From Plotosus lineatus (taxonomy: Eukaryota; Chordata; Actinopteri; Siluriformes; Plotosidae), in NCBI GenBank assembly GCA_024760905.1, contig CM045751.1, positions 10,518,501 through 10,582,500 of the forward strand: a stretch of DNA of 64,000 nt, read 5' to 3'. The translations under genes were made by a program, and so were the position numbers. Each line of letters begins with the position of its first letter. The stretch's first letter is position 1. Positions 44,101 through 56,600 of the stretch are shown piece after piece. The notes beneath the pieces were generated by a model, which made no database searches, had not been told where the DNA came from, and saw only the letters and a program-made list of their open reading frames with translations.

Positions 44101-47100
44101 AAAATTAATGCCTGTACCACCATTTTCTGGTCACAGCTCATTGCTGCAGCAAAGTTTTGCGGCGGAAAAAAAAATGAAACAGGAAATATTCACTTACTGT
44201 ACATAGATAGTCTTCTTGTATGCAAAGATAAAGTTGGGAAAGGATTTCAACTTTAATCTGATATTTAATCTCACACCTCTTAGTCTGCAACATTTTCTAA
44301 AATATCTTCTGCCATTTTTTTTCCATGCATTAAAAAAATATTATTATTGTTATTATTATCTACAATCCTCCACAACTGATGTCATCCTTCACAAATCTCA
44401 TCACAAGCTCCTAAATAGGACCAAAGGTGACAGACGTCTCCAGGGACAATATAGTCTGCATCCGTGCCCTGAACTAAACAAGTGAGAAAATCTGCTCTAG
44501 AAATGCTTGATTTACAAGTCGGAGTGTACACCCCATTTTTTTTTTTTTTTAAGCCCAGGAGAGAATCTGGTCATTATCAATAAATAAACGCAGTCAGGCT
44601 GATCCAAGCCCACCCTGTTGCGTCTCGGTCTCCTGATTCCACTGCTCACGTTTACTTTGCTATAATGACCAACTCGCTGTACACCACCTCCTACTTACTC
44701 CACAGCCGTTTTGAATTAATGAGTCACATTAGTCAAACAGCACTGATTTAATTTTCTCAAATTGCAAACCCGACAGTATTTTCCAGCTGCAAGTCAAATC
44801 CCAGGTATGCACTGTATTAATGCGCTCGAATATTTTCTGCAGAAACAACATATACAAAACTTACAAGCAACTTAATCTAAGATATTAACGTGATTTTTAA
44901 AAGGTTCTTTTAATAGTTAAAGATTATTTCACAGCACCAAATCATTGACTCATTCTCCTCCGACAGCCTGCATCATCAGGTACTATTTATCCCTTAAATT
45001 AAATTAATTGGTCATACACTGGCTGAACGTGTCACGGTACACCGTATCCGACCCGACTTCCCTACCGCAAACAAAACCTGTGCATTGCACACCAGTTGTG
45101 CCTCATGGAGGAGTTCAGGCCCTCTCTTCCATATATGGTAAGGAACTCTGGCGCATCTTTTGATTTGGCCTTAAAGAGAAGCACTATCTTTAGTTAATGA
45201 AAAATATTGTCGATATGGACGTGCTAAGGCAACTCAATTCTTTACTACTCAATACTGTATATCCTTTTCATTCATTTTTCAACAAATCAATGAAAAAAAA
45301 ATAATAATTCACAATCAGTTTCCTTTAAACAGTTGCCAAGACAACATAAGGAAAGTGATGAATAAATCTCATGGACAAACAGTTTGAACGACAGATTGAA
45401 TTCTCATTCCCTTTAACATCTTAGTCTTGGGGGGGGGGGGTTCATTCCCTGTATCTTTGCAACAAAGACACCTGAGGCACATGTTCACATTTAAGTATGT
45501 ACCCCAGACACTTGACCGCAGAGTGATATTCACAGAATATCCAAAGCACTCCAGACATACAACTGTATTGGACAATTAAAAATAAAAATTAAAAAAACAG
45601 TATACTGTACACAGTGAACTGAATTCTGAAGAATACCTTACTCCTACATTCTGAATCAGTGAATCAAATCCGATTAAAACACAGCCGTCACACACGTTAA
45701 CTACGAGAACTACAGTTCTGAGATAATCTCCCAAGCTGGAAAGCATACGTGTCAAGATCCTCGACTAATCCTTTACTTTTCAAAACTCCATTTGAGATTC
45801 CAGAAGATCTTGCCAGCTTCCTCTCATCCTGTGAGAGTGAAATGTCCAAACATTAAAAAGAGGTCATCATTAGTGGGAGTTATTTGCACTAACGCTATTC
45901 CTCTCCATGGTTCCGGTGGCCTAAAGCCAAGCCTGCCGTTCCACTGTTGAGCCCTGGAATGCTGTTCTTTCCTTTCCTCTGTGCACCATTATTGGTTTGT
46001 GATGCCTTTGTTGAGCCAGACTCTTGGTTAGAGAAGAGGATGGGGGGGGGTGTGTGTGTGTGGGGGGGGTCTTCCTCGTGTTCAAAGCACAGTCCCTAGG
46101 TTTCATAGACCATCCCTCTGGGGAGACCCCACACAGACCAGGCTCCGTTTTCAGAACAAGTATAACCAACCCAAACCTGAGCATGTGACCTTTTCTTATT
46201 TGCTACTCTTCTACCCAGTGATTTTTTTTTTTATTGGCGCTAGATTCATATTACTACTACGACCCCCAGCCCTCATTCACATGCTAATATACGATCAGTC
46301 AGGGCTTCATCATCATAATTTTTTTTTTTTTGAAATGGGCCATGTCCTCACCAAACTGGCTTGCAAAAGGTCAGACCTGGGACAGTCTTTGTGTGGGAGG
46401 AGAAGTTTTCATAGAGCTAACAGTGTTTTCTTTGTCAACGTGGAGAATTACCCCACTGTGGTGGTTATCAGTTCTTAACTGATAAGAAGCCAATAACACA
46501 AACAACAAAACCATGCAGACCCAAACACAGTCTGCTTGAGCGCATGTATTGGAGAGAGATTTATACAAAGGAAGGAAAGATCTGGACCACAGTTTTGATT
46601 TATCTTCTCTTCCGATCTATACCCTGACATTCCAGCACCTCTCTCATAAACACAGTGAGGGGTGTGCCAAAGCACTTTACACAGATGCGCACCCCGGCTG
46701 ATTTCCATCAAACCTGACAAAACACACCTCGCCTTATCGTCAGGCCTCTGCATACACAACCCACAGCTGTGTAGAATGTGTCCTTACCCATATATCTGGG
46801 TCAACAACACAACATATTCCCTAAATATTGTCCTTTTGCTCCAAAAACTAAAATTTTACTTCATTCCTTACCTTGCTACGACCGACTCGAGAAGTACAAA
46901 CAATCCGACCAGAGTAGAATCAATATGGAAACAAACAGCACAGCTTCCTACATCGTATATACTAAGTGCTGAATAATTAACAATACACAATAGATTATCT
47001 GTTCTTTCCATTTCCTTGAGCAAATTTTAATCAAAACTGCGAACAGAAAGCTAGGAACATAAGCACATGAGACACACGGAAAGGAGCCAAAACCACTCTA

Positions 47101-47224
47101 CATTGGGAATTTATGGATATGGACTCAAACAGAACTGATATCCTGAGATAGTTGACGTGAGCAAAACTACCATGATACGACGAGACCACGGACAGTTCCT
47201 GAAATTATATAAATAGAAGTACTT
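44101..47224. other. Intronic sequence, nothing recognised
   Basis: T and G homopolymers occur (44535-44551; 45428-45440; 46046-46068). ORFs up to 142 codons at 46050-46478 have no motif and overlap opposite-strand ORFs. Confidence 0.4.
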
Positions 47225-47814
47225 AGGCTCAACAATCCAGAGCAATGGAGAGTGTGGAAAAGAGGTGAAGAAGCGCGTGCAGGCAGGTTGGAATGGATGG
47301 AGAAAAGTGTCCGGTGTGATGTGTGATAGGAGAGCATCGGCAAGAATGAAGGGGAAAAGTGTACAAGACGGTGATGAGGCCAGCGATGTTGTATGGTTTA
47401 GAGACAGTGGCTCTGGGGAAAAGACAGGAGTCAGAGTTGGAGGTAGCAGAGATGAAAATGTTGAGGTTCTCTTTGGGAGTAACGAGGATGGATAGGATCA
47501 GAAACGAGTACATCAGAGGGACAGCACATGTTAGATGTTTTGGAGACAAAGTCAGAGAGGCTAGATTGAGATGGTTTGGACATGTACAGAGGAGGGATAG
47601 TGAGTATATTGGTAGTAGGATGCTGAGGTTTGAACTACCAGGCAAAAGGCCCAGAGGAAGACCAAAGAGAAGATTTATGGATGTGGTGAAGGCGGACATG
47701 AAGGTCGTTGGAGTAAGAGTAGAGGATGCAGAGAACAGGGAGAGATGGAGGCAGATCATTTGCTGTGGCGACCCCTGAAGGGAACAGCCGAAAGGAAAAG
47801 AAGAAGAAGAGAAG
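47225..47814 (+). mobile_element. RTE-like LINE, 5'-truncated copy with 3' end
   Basis: It starts AGGCTCAACAATCCAGAGC and runs to the 3' end GACCCCTGAAGGGAACAGCC, then GAAAGGAAAAG and an AGAAGAAGAGAAG tail. Classical LINE 5' truncation. Confidence 0.88.
47265..47778 (+). pseudogene. C-terminal region of an RTE-like reverse transcriptase
   Basis: The first part (MKKRVQAGWNGWRKVSGVM) is in one frame. After a one-base change near 47355 the frame opens as MYKTVMRPAMLYGLETVALG and continues for 139 codons to the native TGA. Typical C-terminal blocks follow in order: MKMLRFSLGVTRMDRIRNEY, then VREARLRWFGHVQRRDSEYI, PGKRPRGRPKRRFMDVVKAD and RWRQIICCGDP. This tail follows the thumb of the reverse transcriptase in RTE-like elements. 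The catalytic core is absent, so the piece is dead. Confidence 0.87.
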
Positions 47815-48004
47815 CATACGCATGATGAGCAAATCTATAAAATGTTAGCCAAGTTAGATAAACCAGTACAAATAAGCAAATTTGGAAATAGTCGAGTTGT
47901 TCAAACCACTGTTCTCACCATAGCTGGAGACTCGGAAGACTGAACTATCCACCCATCAACCCAGAAATGCAACAAAATGTATTGTCACACATAGAACACA
48001 CTTC

Positions 48005-48323
48005 TTCAACAGCTTCTTTCCTGCTGCAGTGACCGAACTAAAGCGCACGTCGGGGAGCATCTGTATTATTATTATTATTATTATTATTATTGAAATAATA
48101 TTGGACTATAATTATGCTGTTTACTGGGCCTGTGTAAGGTCCCTTTAAACATCGGACTAAGGTACTTATTCCATAGTAGTCTGTGTTTTTGCCGTTCTGA
48201 GCCTTCCTGCTTTTTATTTTTTCTTTTCTACAACTTTGACTCTTTGCACGACCGCACAAGAAATTCCTGTGTGTGTAAAAGCACAAATGGCAATAAAGAA
48301 TCTTGAATCTTAAATCTTGAAAT
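48005..48323 (+). mobile_element. LINE 3' UTR (L2/Rex1-like) with microsatellite end
   Basis: It has TCAACAGCTTCTTTCCTGCT, a middle (ATT)n at 48063-48092, then TTGCACGACCGCACAAGAAA, GGCAATAAAGAATCTTGAAT and the end CTTAAATCTTGAAA. Short TTGAATC repeats are typical of the 3' termini of several fish LINE clades. There is no coding. Confidence 0.65.
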
Positions 48324-50371
48324 GTATTTGGCATTGTTCTCACCGATGAATTCATCTCAGCCGAAGATCATTACCAGTGTCACCACTCTTAGACTCTCAC
48401 CCATTCATGGCCATGGCATAGCCAGGAGCTCTCTGAATCTCTTCATGAAAGCTTTTTTCCGTGTGCCATGTTGGCAATTTGTGCCAGGAAAGAAATTCTT
48501 TATTAAATGAATGGCACGGTTAGTTGGACCGTCAGAAATTCACCACCAGACTATGTGAACGCAGGGTTAGCGGAGCGAAAATGTGAAGACATAAAAGCTT
48601 AGCATGCCTTGATTTAGGTCTCATTTTCTGTGACATTCATTCATGGCAAGTCTAAACATGCTCATACAGTCATGGTCTGCAGCTGTGACAGACGCAAAGT
48701 TTAAACGTTACTGGAAATAGGTTTGCCTGTTATATCTGTTTTGAGTGTGAAAGGGGCTGGAAGGCTGAAACCTGCCCATCAGAGAACATGAACAGGCAGC
48801 CTCGCTCAATAAACCCCATCCAGGAGATCTAAAGTCTTCTTTATCAAAGTGAGCAGGGCTGCTTCATTTCACTTTGAAGACCATTAACAACTAAAATGGA
48901 ACTGGGTGGTGCAACAGAGCTTTCTTTCTTTCTTTGATAATCAAAAAGCTTTTTTTTTTATCATCTACTGCACTCCTTTGTTCATTTACAGAAATATTCG
49001 GGGTGCAACATAAGAACCTCAGCATTTACAAAAATAAAACCTGAGAAATACACGACCACGTCTGCTTCCATGTGATGGGGAGCATTGGTCTAGTTTACCA
49101 GCAGCGATGATTTAGACTCGCAAAAAGCCCGTCCATGAAGAGGAACCCCAGACTTGGTCGTCTGCGGCAAGCTCCAAACGGAAGGGTACTCTGGCCATGA
49201 ACCTTTAATCCCCACTACAAGCCTATTTTTATTCTGCCTGTATCTGTTTTCATGAACCTCCACTCTTCGCATGAAGGCATAAATACACTAGGAGCTGCCT
49301 TCTCCGATGTGTAACGCGAGAAGCTATTTAACACCGCCGCTACTAAGCCTTTTAACGCGAAAGCAAACGCGACGCCTTTATTACCGATGTATTTGTCTGA
49401 CATTGATTAGACTTCGTATTCAAACAAACCTAACGGGCCATTTGGTTAAGGTTTAAAAAAAATGAATTTGGGTGAAGGTGGTGATGTGTTTTGTTTCAGG
49501 ACAAAAGAAAAAAAAAAAAAAAAAATCAAGCAAATAGCTTGTTGACAGTTGTGTATATTCACATAAAAACAGACAGCTAAATGGATTGCTTATTTTCAAT
49601 TCACATGCTAAGGTTTGGGGGCGGGGGGAGATCCCATTATTAACAGCAACAAACAATTTTTATATTTAATGACCAAGGCCCTCATCTCAGCTGGAGTGCC
49701 GTTCCCCAAGCACCAACACACTCTCCATCACACTGAAAGAGCATGTTTAATTATTCATACAGTTCTGCCAGATGCAGGTTAGCCACAGCTGCGGAAGTCT
49801 ACATTTGTCCTTCGCACATTTACATGCACAAGTTTTGTGATAAAGTGAGCCACCATTTTTAGTTAATGTAATGGTACATAAACATGGAAACACAAAGCTT
49901 GATCTGTCTTGTCAACAAGGGTGAAGGAATGGGGTCCCAATAACTATTGCATTGCATGGAAATATGTTTTCACAGACACAGTGTTTTCTATGATTTTCAC
50001 TCGCGGTGTTGCCTGGCCTCCCAAACGCACGGAGAGTAGTACACGTGCTGTGTAAACAGCATCGCAAACTCATATTTGTTCCTAAATCTGTAACTGCTGG
50101 TATCAGGAATGTGAAATGACTGAATGTTGAGGAGCTAATCCAAGCTTGGCTGATAACGTTAATCAGACATGATGAGCTTCCAACAGATTGATGGATCCTA
50201 AGGAAAACAGTATCCTCGACTCCACTGTGAAAACATAAAAGTTTATGGGAAATGAAGGTGTTTCATGCTAATTGTTGTTGATTTAATTTCTTTGTTGCTG
50301 TAAGCCATTGGGAGCCATGCCACCAGTTTAAGATGGGATTTAATAAGGGGGCGAAAAACAGTGTACAACTA
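48324..50371. other. Intronic sequence, nothing recognised
   Basis: A-run at 49506-49526. A slightly CpG-rich patch lies at 49295-49385 (GTAACGCGAGAAGC, AACGCGAAAGCAAACGCGAC). No gene or element was recognised. Confidence 0.4.
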
Positions 50372-50831
50372 CAGGGATCCCTCACTTTCCGCGGTTAATT
50401 GGGACCGAGATCACCCCACGATCACCGAAATTCGTAAAGCCCCCAACCCGATTGACGTATACGTACATGTATGTGTGTATATAATATCAATAAATACATA
50501 TTCAATGCTATAAATGCTTATAATATCAAACATTCAAAAATAATGCATAAGATGTAAATAAAATATAAATACACACAGATACAGACGCAAGCGGATGCAT
50601 GTGCACACGCGCAGATGCGTACTTCACAACAATGTAAGTAGTTTTGATGGGAGGTTTTGGGTTTTTTTTTTTTTTTTTGCATAATTAGCCTTGTTTTTGT
50701 GGCATTTTCCTTAACTTTTTCCCATATTCTTCTTTAATTTCCTTATTTTTTAATTCGATTAATATTTACCAAGAATAAAAAAGTGATGCACTGACGTGAC
50801 AATAATTGAAGCGCGAAGTAGTGAGGGATCC

Positions 50832-50834
<3 letters not shown>
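50372..50834. mobile_element. Tigger-type MITE, copy 8
   Basis: 463 bp with TA at 50370-50371 and 50835-50836. Ends are CAGGGATCCCTCACTTTCCG and GTAGTGAGGGATCCCTG, nearly perfect inverse matches over the first 12 bases. A (TA)n run starts in the right-hand TA. Confidence 0.9.

Positions 50835-50878
<44 letters not shown>
50835..50878. repeat. (TA)n microsatellite
   Basis: About 21 TA units directly next to MITE copy 8. Confidence 0.95.
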
Positions 50879-50882
<4 letters not shown>

Positions 50883-51822
50883 CACGCATATAGCCAGTTG
50901 CTATGGGAGAACCATGCTCAGGATTAACATGACCATTCCAGCAGATTTTAGGGGCAGTTTCTTGCAAAAATTGCTGTCGTTGGTCCTTCTAGGTCAAAGA
51001 TGACCACGACTTCATATCAGATCGATGATTTGCGGTATGGGTGAAGTCATGACTTGTGCTTGACTTTGGATTTAAGTGAGGGAGAGTTGCGCAGATCGTC
51101 AGCCTCACACGCTCATCCCGGTCTATCCGAGTCCAGTTGAGACGGCTGGAGATCGGTCAGGATGCAGTGAATGGTCAGCAGTGTCCTGTCGGTCTCACTG
51201 TGCCCTGGTTGTGCTTCATGACTCTTTCCTGAGTCCGTCTTCTTATCCACTGAACCAATTTGGTGGTTTCTTACACACAATCAGCCGAACCCAGTCTTCG
51301 CATGCGTGCGTAGGTAGGTAGACAGGTCCTACTTTTACCGACTTGTCTTGAGGCATGCACACATAACAGTGGAGACTTGTGGTGGCTGGGACACCTAACC
51401 ATATCACAGGTCCAAAAGACCTGCCCACTGCCCTTTAGAAACATGAGCACTGGCCATGCGCACATTGTGGCAGTTATGTCTACCAGCACTATCTACAACA
51501 AATACACTTTTACCTCCACAGGAATCTATTGTGATATCTGGTAGGCAATATCTGCCTCACAAACGCATTTACGTTTACAATGTTCGAATTGACGCAGCAA
51601 ATCACCCATAGTTAATTTCAACGTGGACAAATATTCTGTGAATGGAAGTCACGCCCTATTGGTTCTCAGGTTAGTTCTTTGTTTTCATGGAGTACTCCAT
51701 TAGAAATGCACAAAACATTCAAGGGATAATACTACAGTAGTTGACCCCCAGAAGGCCACAAATCATCTACTTCAGTCCACCGTGAAGACATTCTGGCTCT
51801 GGGAAACCCAGCCGTGGTGATA
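50879..51822. other. Intronic sequence, nothing recognised
   Basis: No domain or repeat signature was seen. Confidence 0.4.
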
Positions 51823-52590
51823 CAGTCATCCCTCGCCACTTCGCGATTTGAACTTCGCGGTCTTGGTACATCGTGGTATTTAAATAATAAAATAAAAAAA
51901 TATTTATAAAAAATTCAAAATTCACACTGAAACTCGCATGTACGCAAGCGGAGGGCAGGGACCCAAGACAGGCTGCGTCCATTGTTTACAAACGACAGAC
52001 TGAAGTGCCCCTCCTCCCCAGTTCAGGCAGGGACCGCCCACTCAACTCAATCTCGTAAGCTGATTGGCTTAGACGCGTGACGCTGTAGCCTCGCACATTC
52101 CCGCGGGATTTTTTGTGATTTTGTGATCTTATAGTGTTTGTGAACGTCCTGCACCATCTAAGGCATCCAATGAGCCCAAGAAAAAGCGAAATACGATGAC
52201 AGTGACCCAAAAAGTGAAGTTTCTAGATATGCTGATGGCGGGCAATACGTATGCCCATGTAGTACGCCATTACGGCATAAATTAATCTACCGTGCGTTAC
52301 ATCAAAAAAGACCAAGATTAAGATCAAGCGGAGAAGAGCTATTGTCAGAGGTGAGTACAGAACTTAAAAGTATTTATATATAAATTCTATTTAAATAGTA
52401 ATACATTACAGTGTTTACATATGCATATAACTGTAACGTTTAATATACACTTCTTGATATTGTATAGACGCGAAAACATATAGAAATGAGACAACATGGT
52501 AGAAATGAGAGGGGTGTTCCTACTTTGCGGTTTTACAAATATCGCGGCCAGGTCTGGTCTACATTATCCGCGATATTCAAGGGATGACTG
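51823..52590 (+). mobile_element. Tigger (pogo-type) transposon, deletion derivative
   Basis: 768 bp between TA dinucleotides (51821-51822 and 52591-52592). Left CAGTCATCCCTCGCCACTTC and right TATTCAAGGGATGACTG are inverted. Subterminal words TTCGCGGTC and TTTGCGGTT suit Tigger ends. It contains the start of a transposase on plus and lacks the DDE core. The terminal sequence differs from the 37-kb element, so it is a separate family. Confidence 0.87.
52170..52320 (+). pseudogene. Tigger transposase N-terminal DNA-binding remnant
   Basis: The ATG at 52170 gives MSPRKSEIR then a stop. The neighbouring frame reads PKKKRNTMTVTQKVKFLDML, then AGNTYAHVVRHYGIN, a stop, and STVRYIKKDQD. This is the pogo/CENP-B N-terminal helix-turn-helix (the K-V-K-F-L-D-ML, the H-V-V-HYGIN and the STVRYIKK turn). 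It is broken by a frameshift and an in-frame TAA, with no catalytic domain after it. Confidence 0.78.
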
Positions 52591-52974
52591 TATTACATAC
52601 AAGTACAACCTGATTGCAGTTCAAGTATTGAAGCTTTGGAAGATGCTCTATTTGAGAGGACGCGACTGCTCGAGTGACTAAAGCACTGCTGCATTTTCTT
52701 TTTGTAGAAACTAGTAGACTGGCACCATTATGAGCAGTAAAATGTACACGACAAAAATAAAATGCAAGTCATCTAATTTTTCCCTTAAGGCAAACGGAAA
52801 TAAAATCTTTAAAATTCAGACTGTTCAGGGTTTCACAAAGTATGAGAGACTCAGAGAAAGAGAAAGCATTGATTCAGATTTGCATTGCAATCCTTTTATG
52901 CAGCAAATTATGTATTACCACACGAGCATCTAAATCTTTTTTTTTAACTACATTCTGAATTTATATGTTTGAAT

Positions 52975-53305
52975 GTGGTGGCCTGGTGGTAAAGGTACTG
53001 CATCACTGATCCTAGGGTTGGGGGTTCAAGTCCCACTCTCCACAAGGTTGTCACTGTCCTCCCAGTGCAGCTAACTGGGTTATCAAAGGCCGACCATGTC
53101 TCTCACTGTCTATGGCGTGAGGCTTGTAATAGAACCATTGCTGACTTTCAACAAGAGTAGGCTGCAAAGCCGTCAACGTGTTTCTACCCTGTGATGGCCT
53201 GGCGAGCTGTCCACAGTGTACTCTGCCCTCGCTCGGAGTCGGCTGGGATGGACACCAGCCTCCCCGCACCCTAATTAGGATTGAGCGGTTACAAAAAATG
53301 AATGA
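52975..53305 (+). mobile_element. SINE family 1, complete copy
   Basis: The head GTGGTGGCCTGGTGGTAAAG, the B-box GGGGGTTCAAGTCCC, and the body and tail in the same order as the 43.8-kb copy, with a few small deletions. The tail ends TTGAGCGGTTACAAAAAATG. Confidence 0.88.
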
Positions 53306-53363
53306 TGTTTGAAAGTGAAGTGGTGAAATGTTGCTGCTCATCGATAATCCTACAGGTGACACG

Positions 53364-53698
53364 CTGTAGACCAGGGGGTCACCAACCTTTTAGAAACCGA
53401 GAGCTACTTCTTGAGTACCAATTACGAAGGGCTAGAAGGGTCGATACACATCAACAACACATTTTTTGCTCAATTTACCTTTAATTATATGTTATTATTA
53501 ATAATTAATGATATTCATCTTGGTGAAGAGATTGCTTTGATTAAAAAAAAAAATAGATATAGCTCAAGGGAGAGTGACGCTATGGAGCTGCGGGCCTATT
53601 CTAAAAATAGCAGTGAACACGCCCACAAGCGACTCATGTTGTCCTTTGTGGGCGACCTGGTGCCCACGGACACCATATTGGTGACCCCTGCTGTAAAC
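53364..53698 (-). mobile_element. Non-autonomous hAT, sibling of the 7.9-kb element
   Basis: The element is 53372-53690 (319 bp). The left end is CAGGGGGTCACCAACCTTTT, the right end CACCATATTGGTGACCCCTG. Flanking 8-mers CTGTAGAC and CTGTAAAC match at 7 of 8. The right end read on minus (GGTGTCCGTGGGCACC, GGTCGCCCACAAAG, CATGAGTCGC) parallels the left subterminal block of the 7919-10668 element, so it is inverted relative to that copy. All transposase sequence is gone. Confidence 0.88.
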
Positions 53699-56600
53699 TA
53701 TTCACACCTTGGCACAGAGCACAACTATGTGGTCGGAAGAATTTATTTAATAGCTTTGTGTAGAAATAACAACCAGCAAACCTGCTTTGTATTGTTCAAG
53801 GCTTTACAACTAACAGAAAAGTGAAAAAAATTGTAATATCGTATTTATGGAATCGCAATGTTTACAGAATCACAATCAAATCAGTACCAAAGTATCGCGA
53901 TAATGTCAGACCGGTTAACCCATTGTGATTCCAATCGCTAATAACGCAAGACATCTAGTTGGGCAAGCAAACAAAAGATGACACACTTATGACTGAATCA
54001 AATCAGAATTCTGTGGAAGGGCAAAGGCTGGTGGTGATGGGTCACGTTAAAAGGTCTGACGCCTACGGCACATCAGTCCATTTACAACACATGATAGTTA
54101 CATTTCAGGAATGCTTGTAATCTGATATTCATCCTCTGGGGATATCTGATAGCCCGTGCATCCTTTTTCTCCACCATCTCAAAGCTCAACAAAGTCCATG
54201 ATACAGCAGTACCACGCATGGCTTCCCCTCAGGTTTGGGTACATACTCCAGGGATAACGGTGGAGGTGCTAAGTGGGCTGGGTCTTTTGATCTGCAACCA
54301 AAAGCTATAATCCACCTTAAATCACATTAACAATAGACATCCCAGCCATACAAAAATAAATAAATAAAAAGCCATTCACAATCGACACTAAAGCTGTTAT
54401 TCAAATGATTCTTTATATTATGCCAACGTCCTATCATGCAACGTGACCAAATATGACGGGTCTGCCTTCTGGAGGACAGCATCTCTTGTTTCAAGAAATC
54501 TCTGGAGAGTCTGCGAGACCGGTGTGTAGGCAGGTGGCAACTCATCAGGTAGTAGCCACCAGCATTGCAGGACCAGGAAGCCAATATGGCACTTCCTGTA
54601 CATGGCACACCAGCAATATGGAAGATCAGGAACATATGGCATTTTTACATCGCTGCATCCTCAGCAGTTCTGCCGGTTTGACAATCCTCCAGTCACAGAC
54701 AACATTTCCACCAGCTGGTTGGAATGATTACACTTCTTTTTCAAGGCATTCCAGAGTGAAGCACACTTTGCACTATGAAATATTAATGTTTAATTTAAAA
54801 TTAAATTAGTGTTGGGAGTCTTAATATTTGCACTGAATAATCACAGCATTTTATGATCATTACTGACATTGGCACATGTAATGATGCACATAATGAAAAT
54901 GAATAATAGATATATTGTGATCCCTGGTAGGACATGTCGAGCAAGACCGAGGAAGACTGGCGGGTGTGCTTGATAGGACTCACTAATTGGTTATCAGTGC
55001 TGCAGCCAGAAGACGCCCACCCTCTTGTTCGTGCACTGGAGTAACCAGTGTTAACTCTGTTGCTGTCCCAAAATTCAGCTTGTGCCTCACTAATCAACGA
55101 GCACGTACACAAGACATGCTTCTCCTCATACAACTACAAGCATGCTCAAAAGTTTGTCGTTGTTCTAAAACACAGTGTGGTGCACCCGTCTTCACACAAC
55201 TGCACTGCAATCTAGCGAATATGATGACCACAGTGTGCAAAAGATTATGGAATTATTAAAGCCAATCTATCAGCAATACAAGGAAAAGTTCCAAAGAGTT
55301 CATCTGTGTATGCTTACCCTGCCACCAGTAAATACAATGCAGGGGAAGAGATTGTTTCATGTGCTGATTGGTGCAAATGGTAGGGGAAGGCAGGGGGAAG
55401 GATCAGCATTGTTGTGGGAATCACATACCACCCGTTACCATGGTGACCCTCTGGCAATGACGGCCCTCTCAGGCTGTAATGAGCATGTTCAATCCCGGTG
55501 GGACCTCGTCTCTCTAACCCCCAACCTTCCCCCTCCTTCAACTGCGGCAGACACATGGCTCTACTACAGACCACTGGTCCACCTCGAGTCTATGTTTGCA
55601 CTGGTACAAAGAACGCTAAGTCAACTTACAGAATGAAATCCTGTATAAAAAAAAAAAAAAAATACAAGTGAACCCCCCCCCCCCAGCCCTTGAGCTAGAT
55701 TTACCCATTTTCATGTCCAACATGAGTATGATTGCATAAGTATTACAAAACATTTTGTTTCCCCCAAACAGTACAGAGGGAAAAGTAAGCTTATAATATG
55801 CAAGCCAAGACAGGACACTTTAAAAGCCTGAAAAGAAAAGAGCTTGGTGAGATTCAACAAAGGGGTTTGTACACAAAGGACTTCACACACTGGCTGCAGA
55901 TAGGTAACCTGAGAGGGATTTCCAAGCAGGATCTGGCTGCTGCAATATGCCTGAACCCATTCATCAGCCAGTAAACTTCAAACCAGACGATGCTAAGGAT
56001 CTGGGCGCTAATCGATATCAGGCAGAAGGTGAAAAGGACCGACAAGGACAATCAGGTTCAAGAAGGGTAAAACTATGCCTGTAGCTGAAGTCACTTCCTT
56101 GTATCAGACGGAATGAGCATGCCCTGATTTCTACCAAATTCGTAGTCATTTCCCGGTCCACTGTGATAAATGAATGTAATATGAATTCCATTAGGTATTG
56201 ATTCAACCTTCAGGTCCGAACAGAGTTAAACAGGGAGCATAAATATAAAGCCATGATAATTCTACAGCATCACTCTGCACTGCTACTATCGGAAGAAATC
56301 ATTGCACAAGAACGGACTGGTTGTATAATCCATTATGAGTTTGGGAAAAATTACTACACACCGCCATAAATAACAATAATGTGCTTATTCCCCAGAACGA
56401 ATTAGAGATTAGGCGATGTAAAAAAAAAAAAAAAATCAAAGTGAGTGGGGCACGGTTAAGAGGTATACCATATCAGACAGGTTCCAAATGAAGTACAGCA
56501 TGCGTGTGGAACACCCGTGTTCCTCCCTCCCTCGCAAAGACAGATTGCACCTGAAAAACACCTCTAATGGCTATATTACACTCCAGTGAGCTCTGACTAT

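Noticed and set aside
47229..47759. Minus ORF of 176 codons
   Set aside because: Shadow of the RTE-like C-terminal frame on plus, which carries the recognisable motifs.
49295..49385. CpG-island promoter
   Set aside because: Only a short CpG-rich patch with no TATA, initiator or downstream ORF.
55175..55636. Plus ORF of 153 codons
   Set aside because: No motif, no splice context, and overlapping opposite-strand ORFs; treated as chance.
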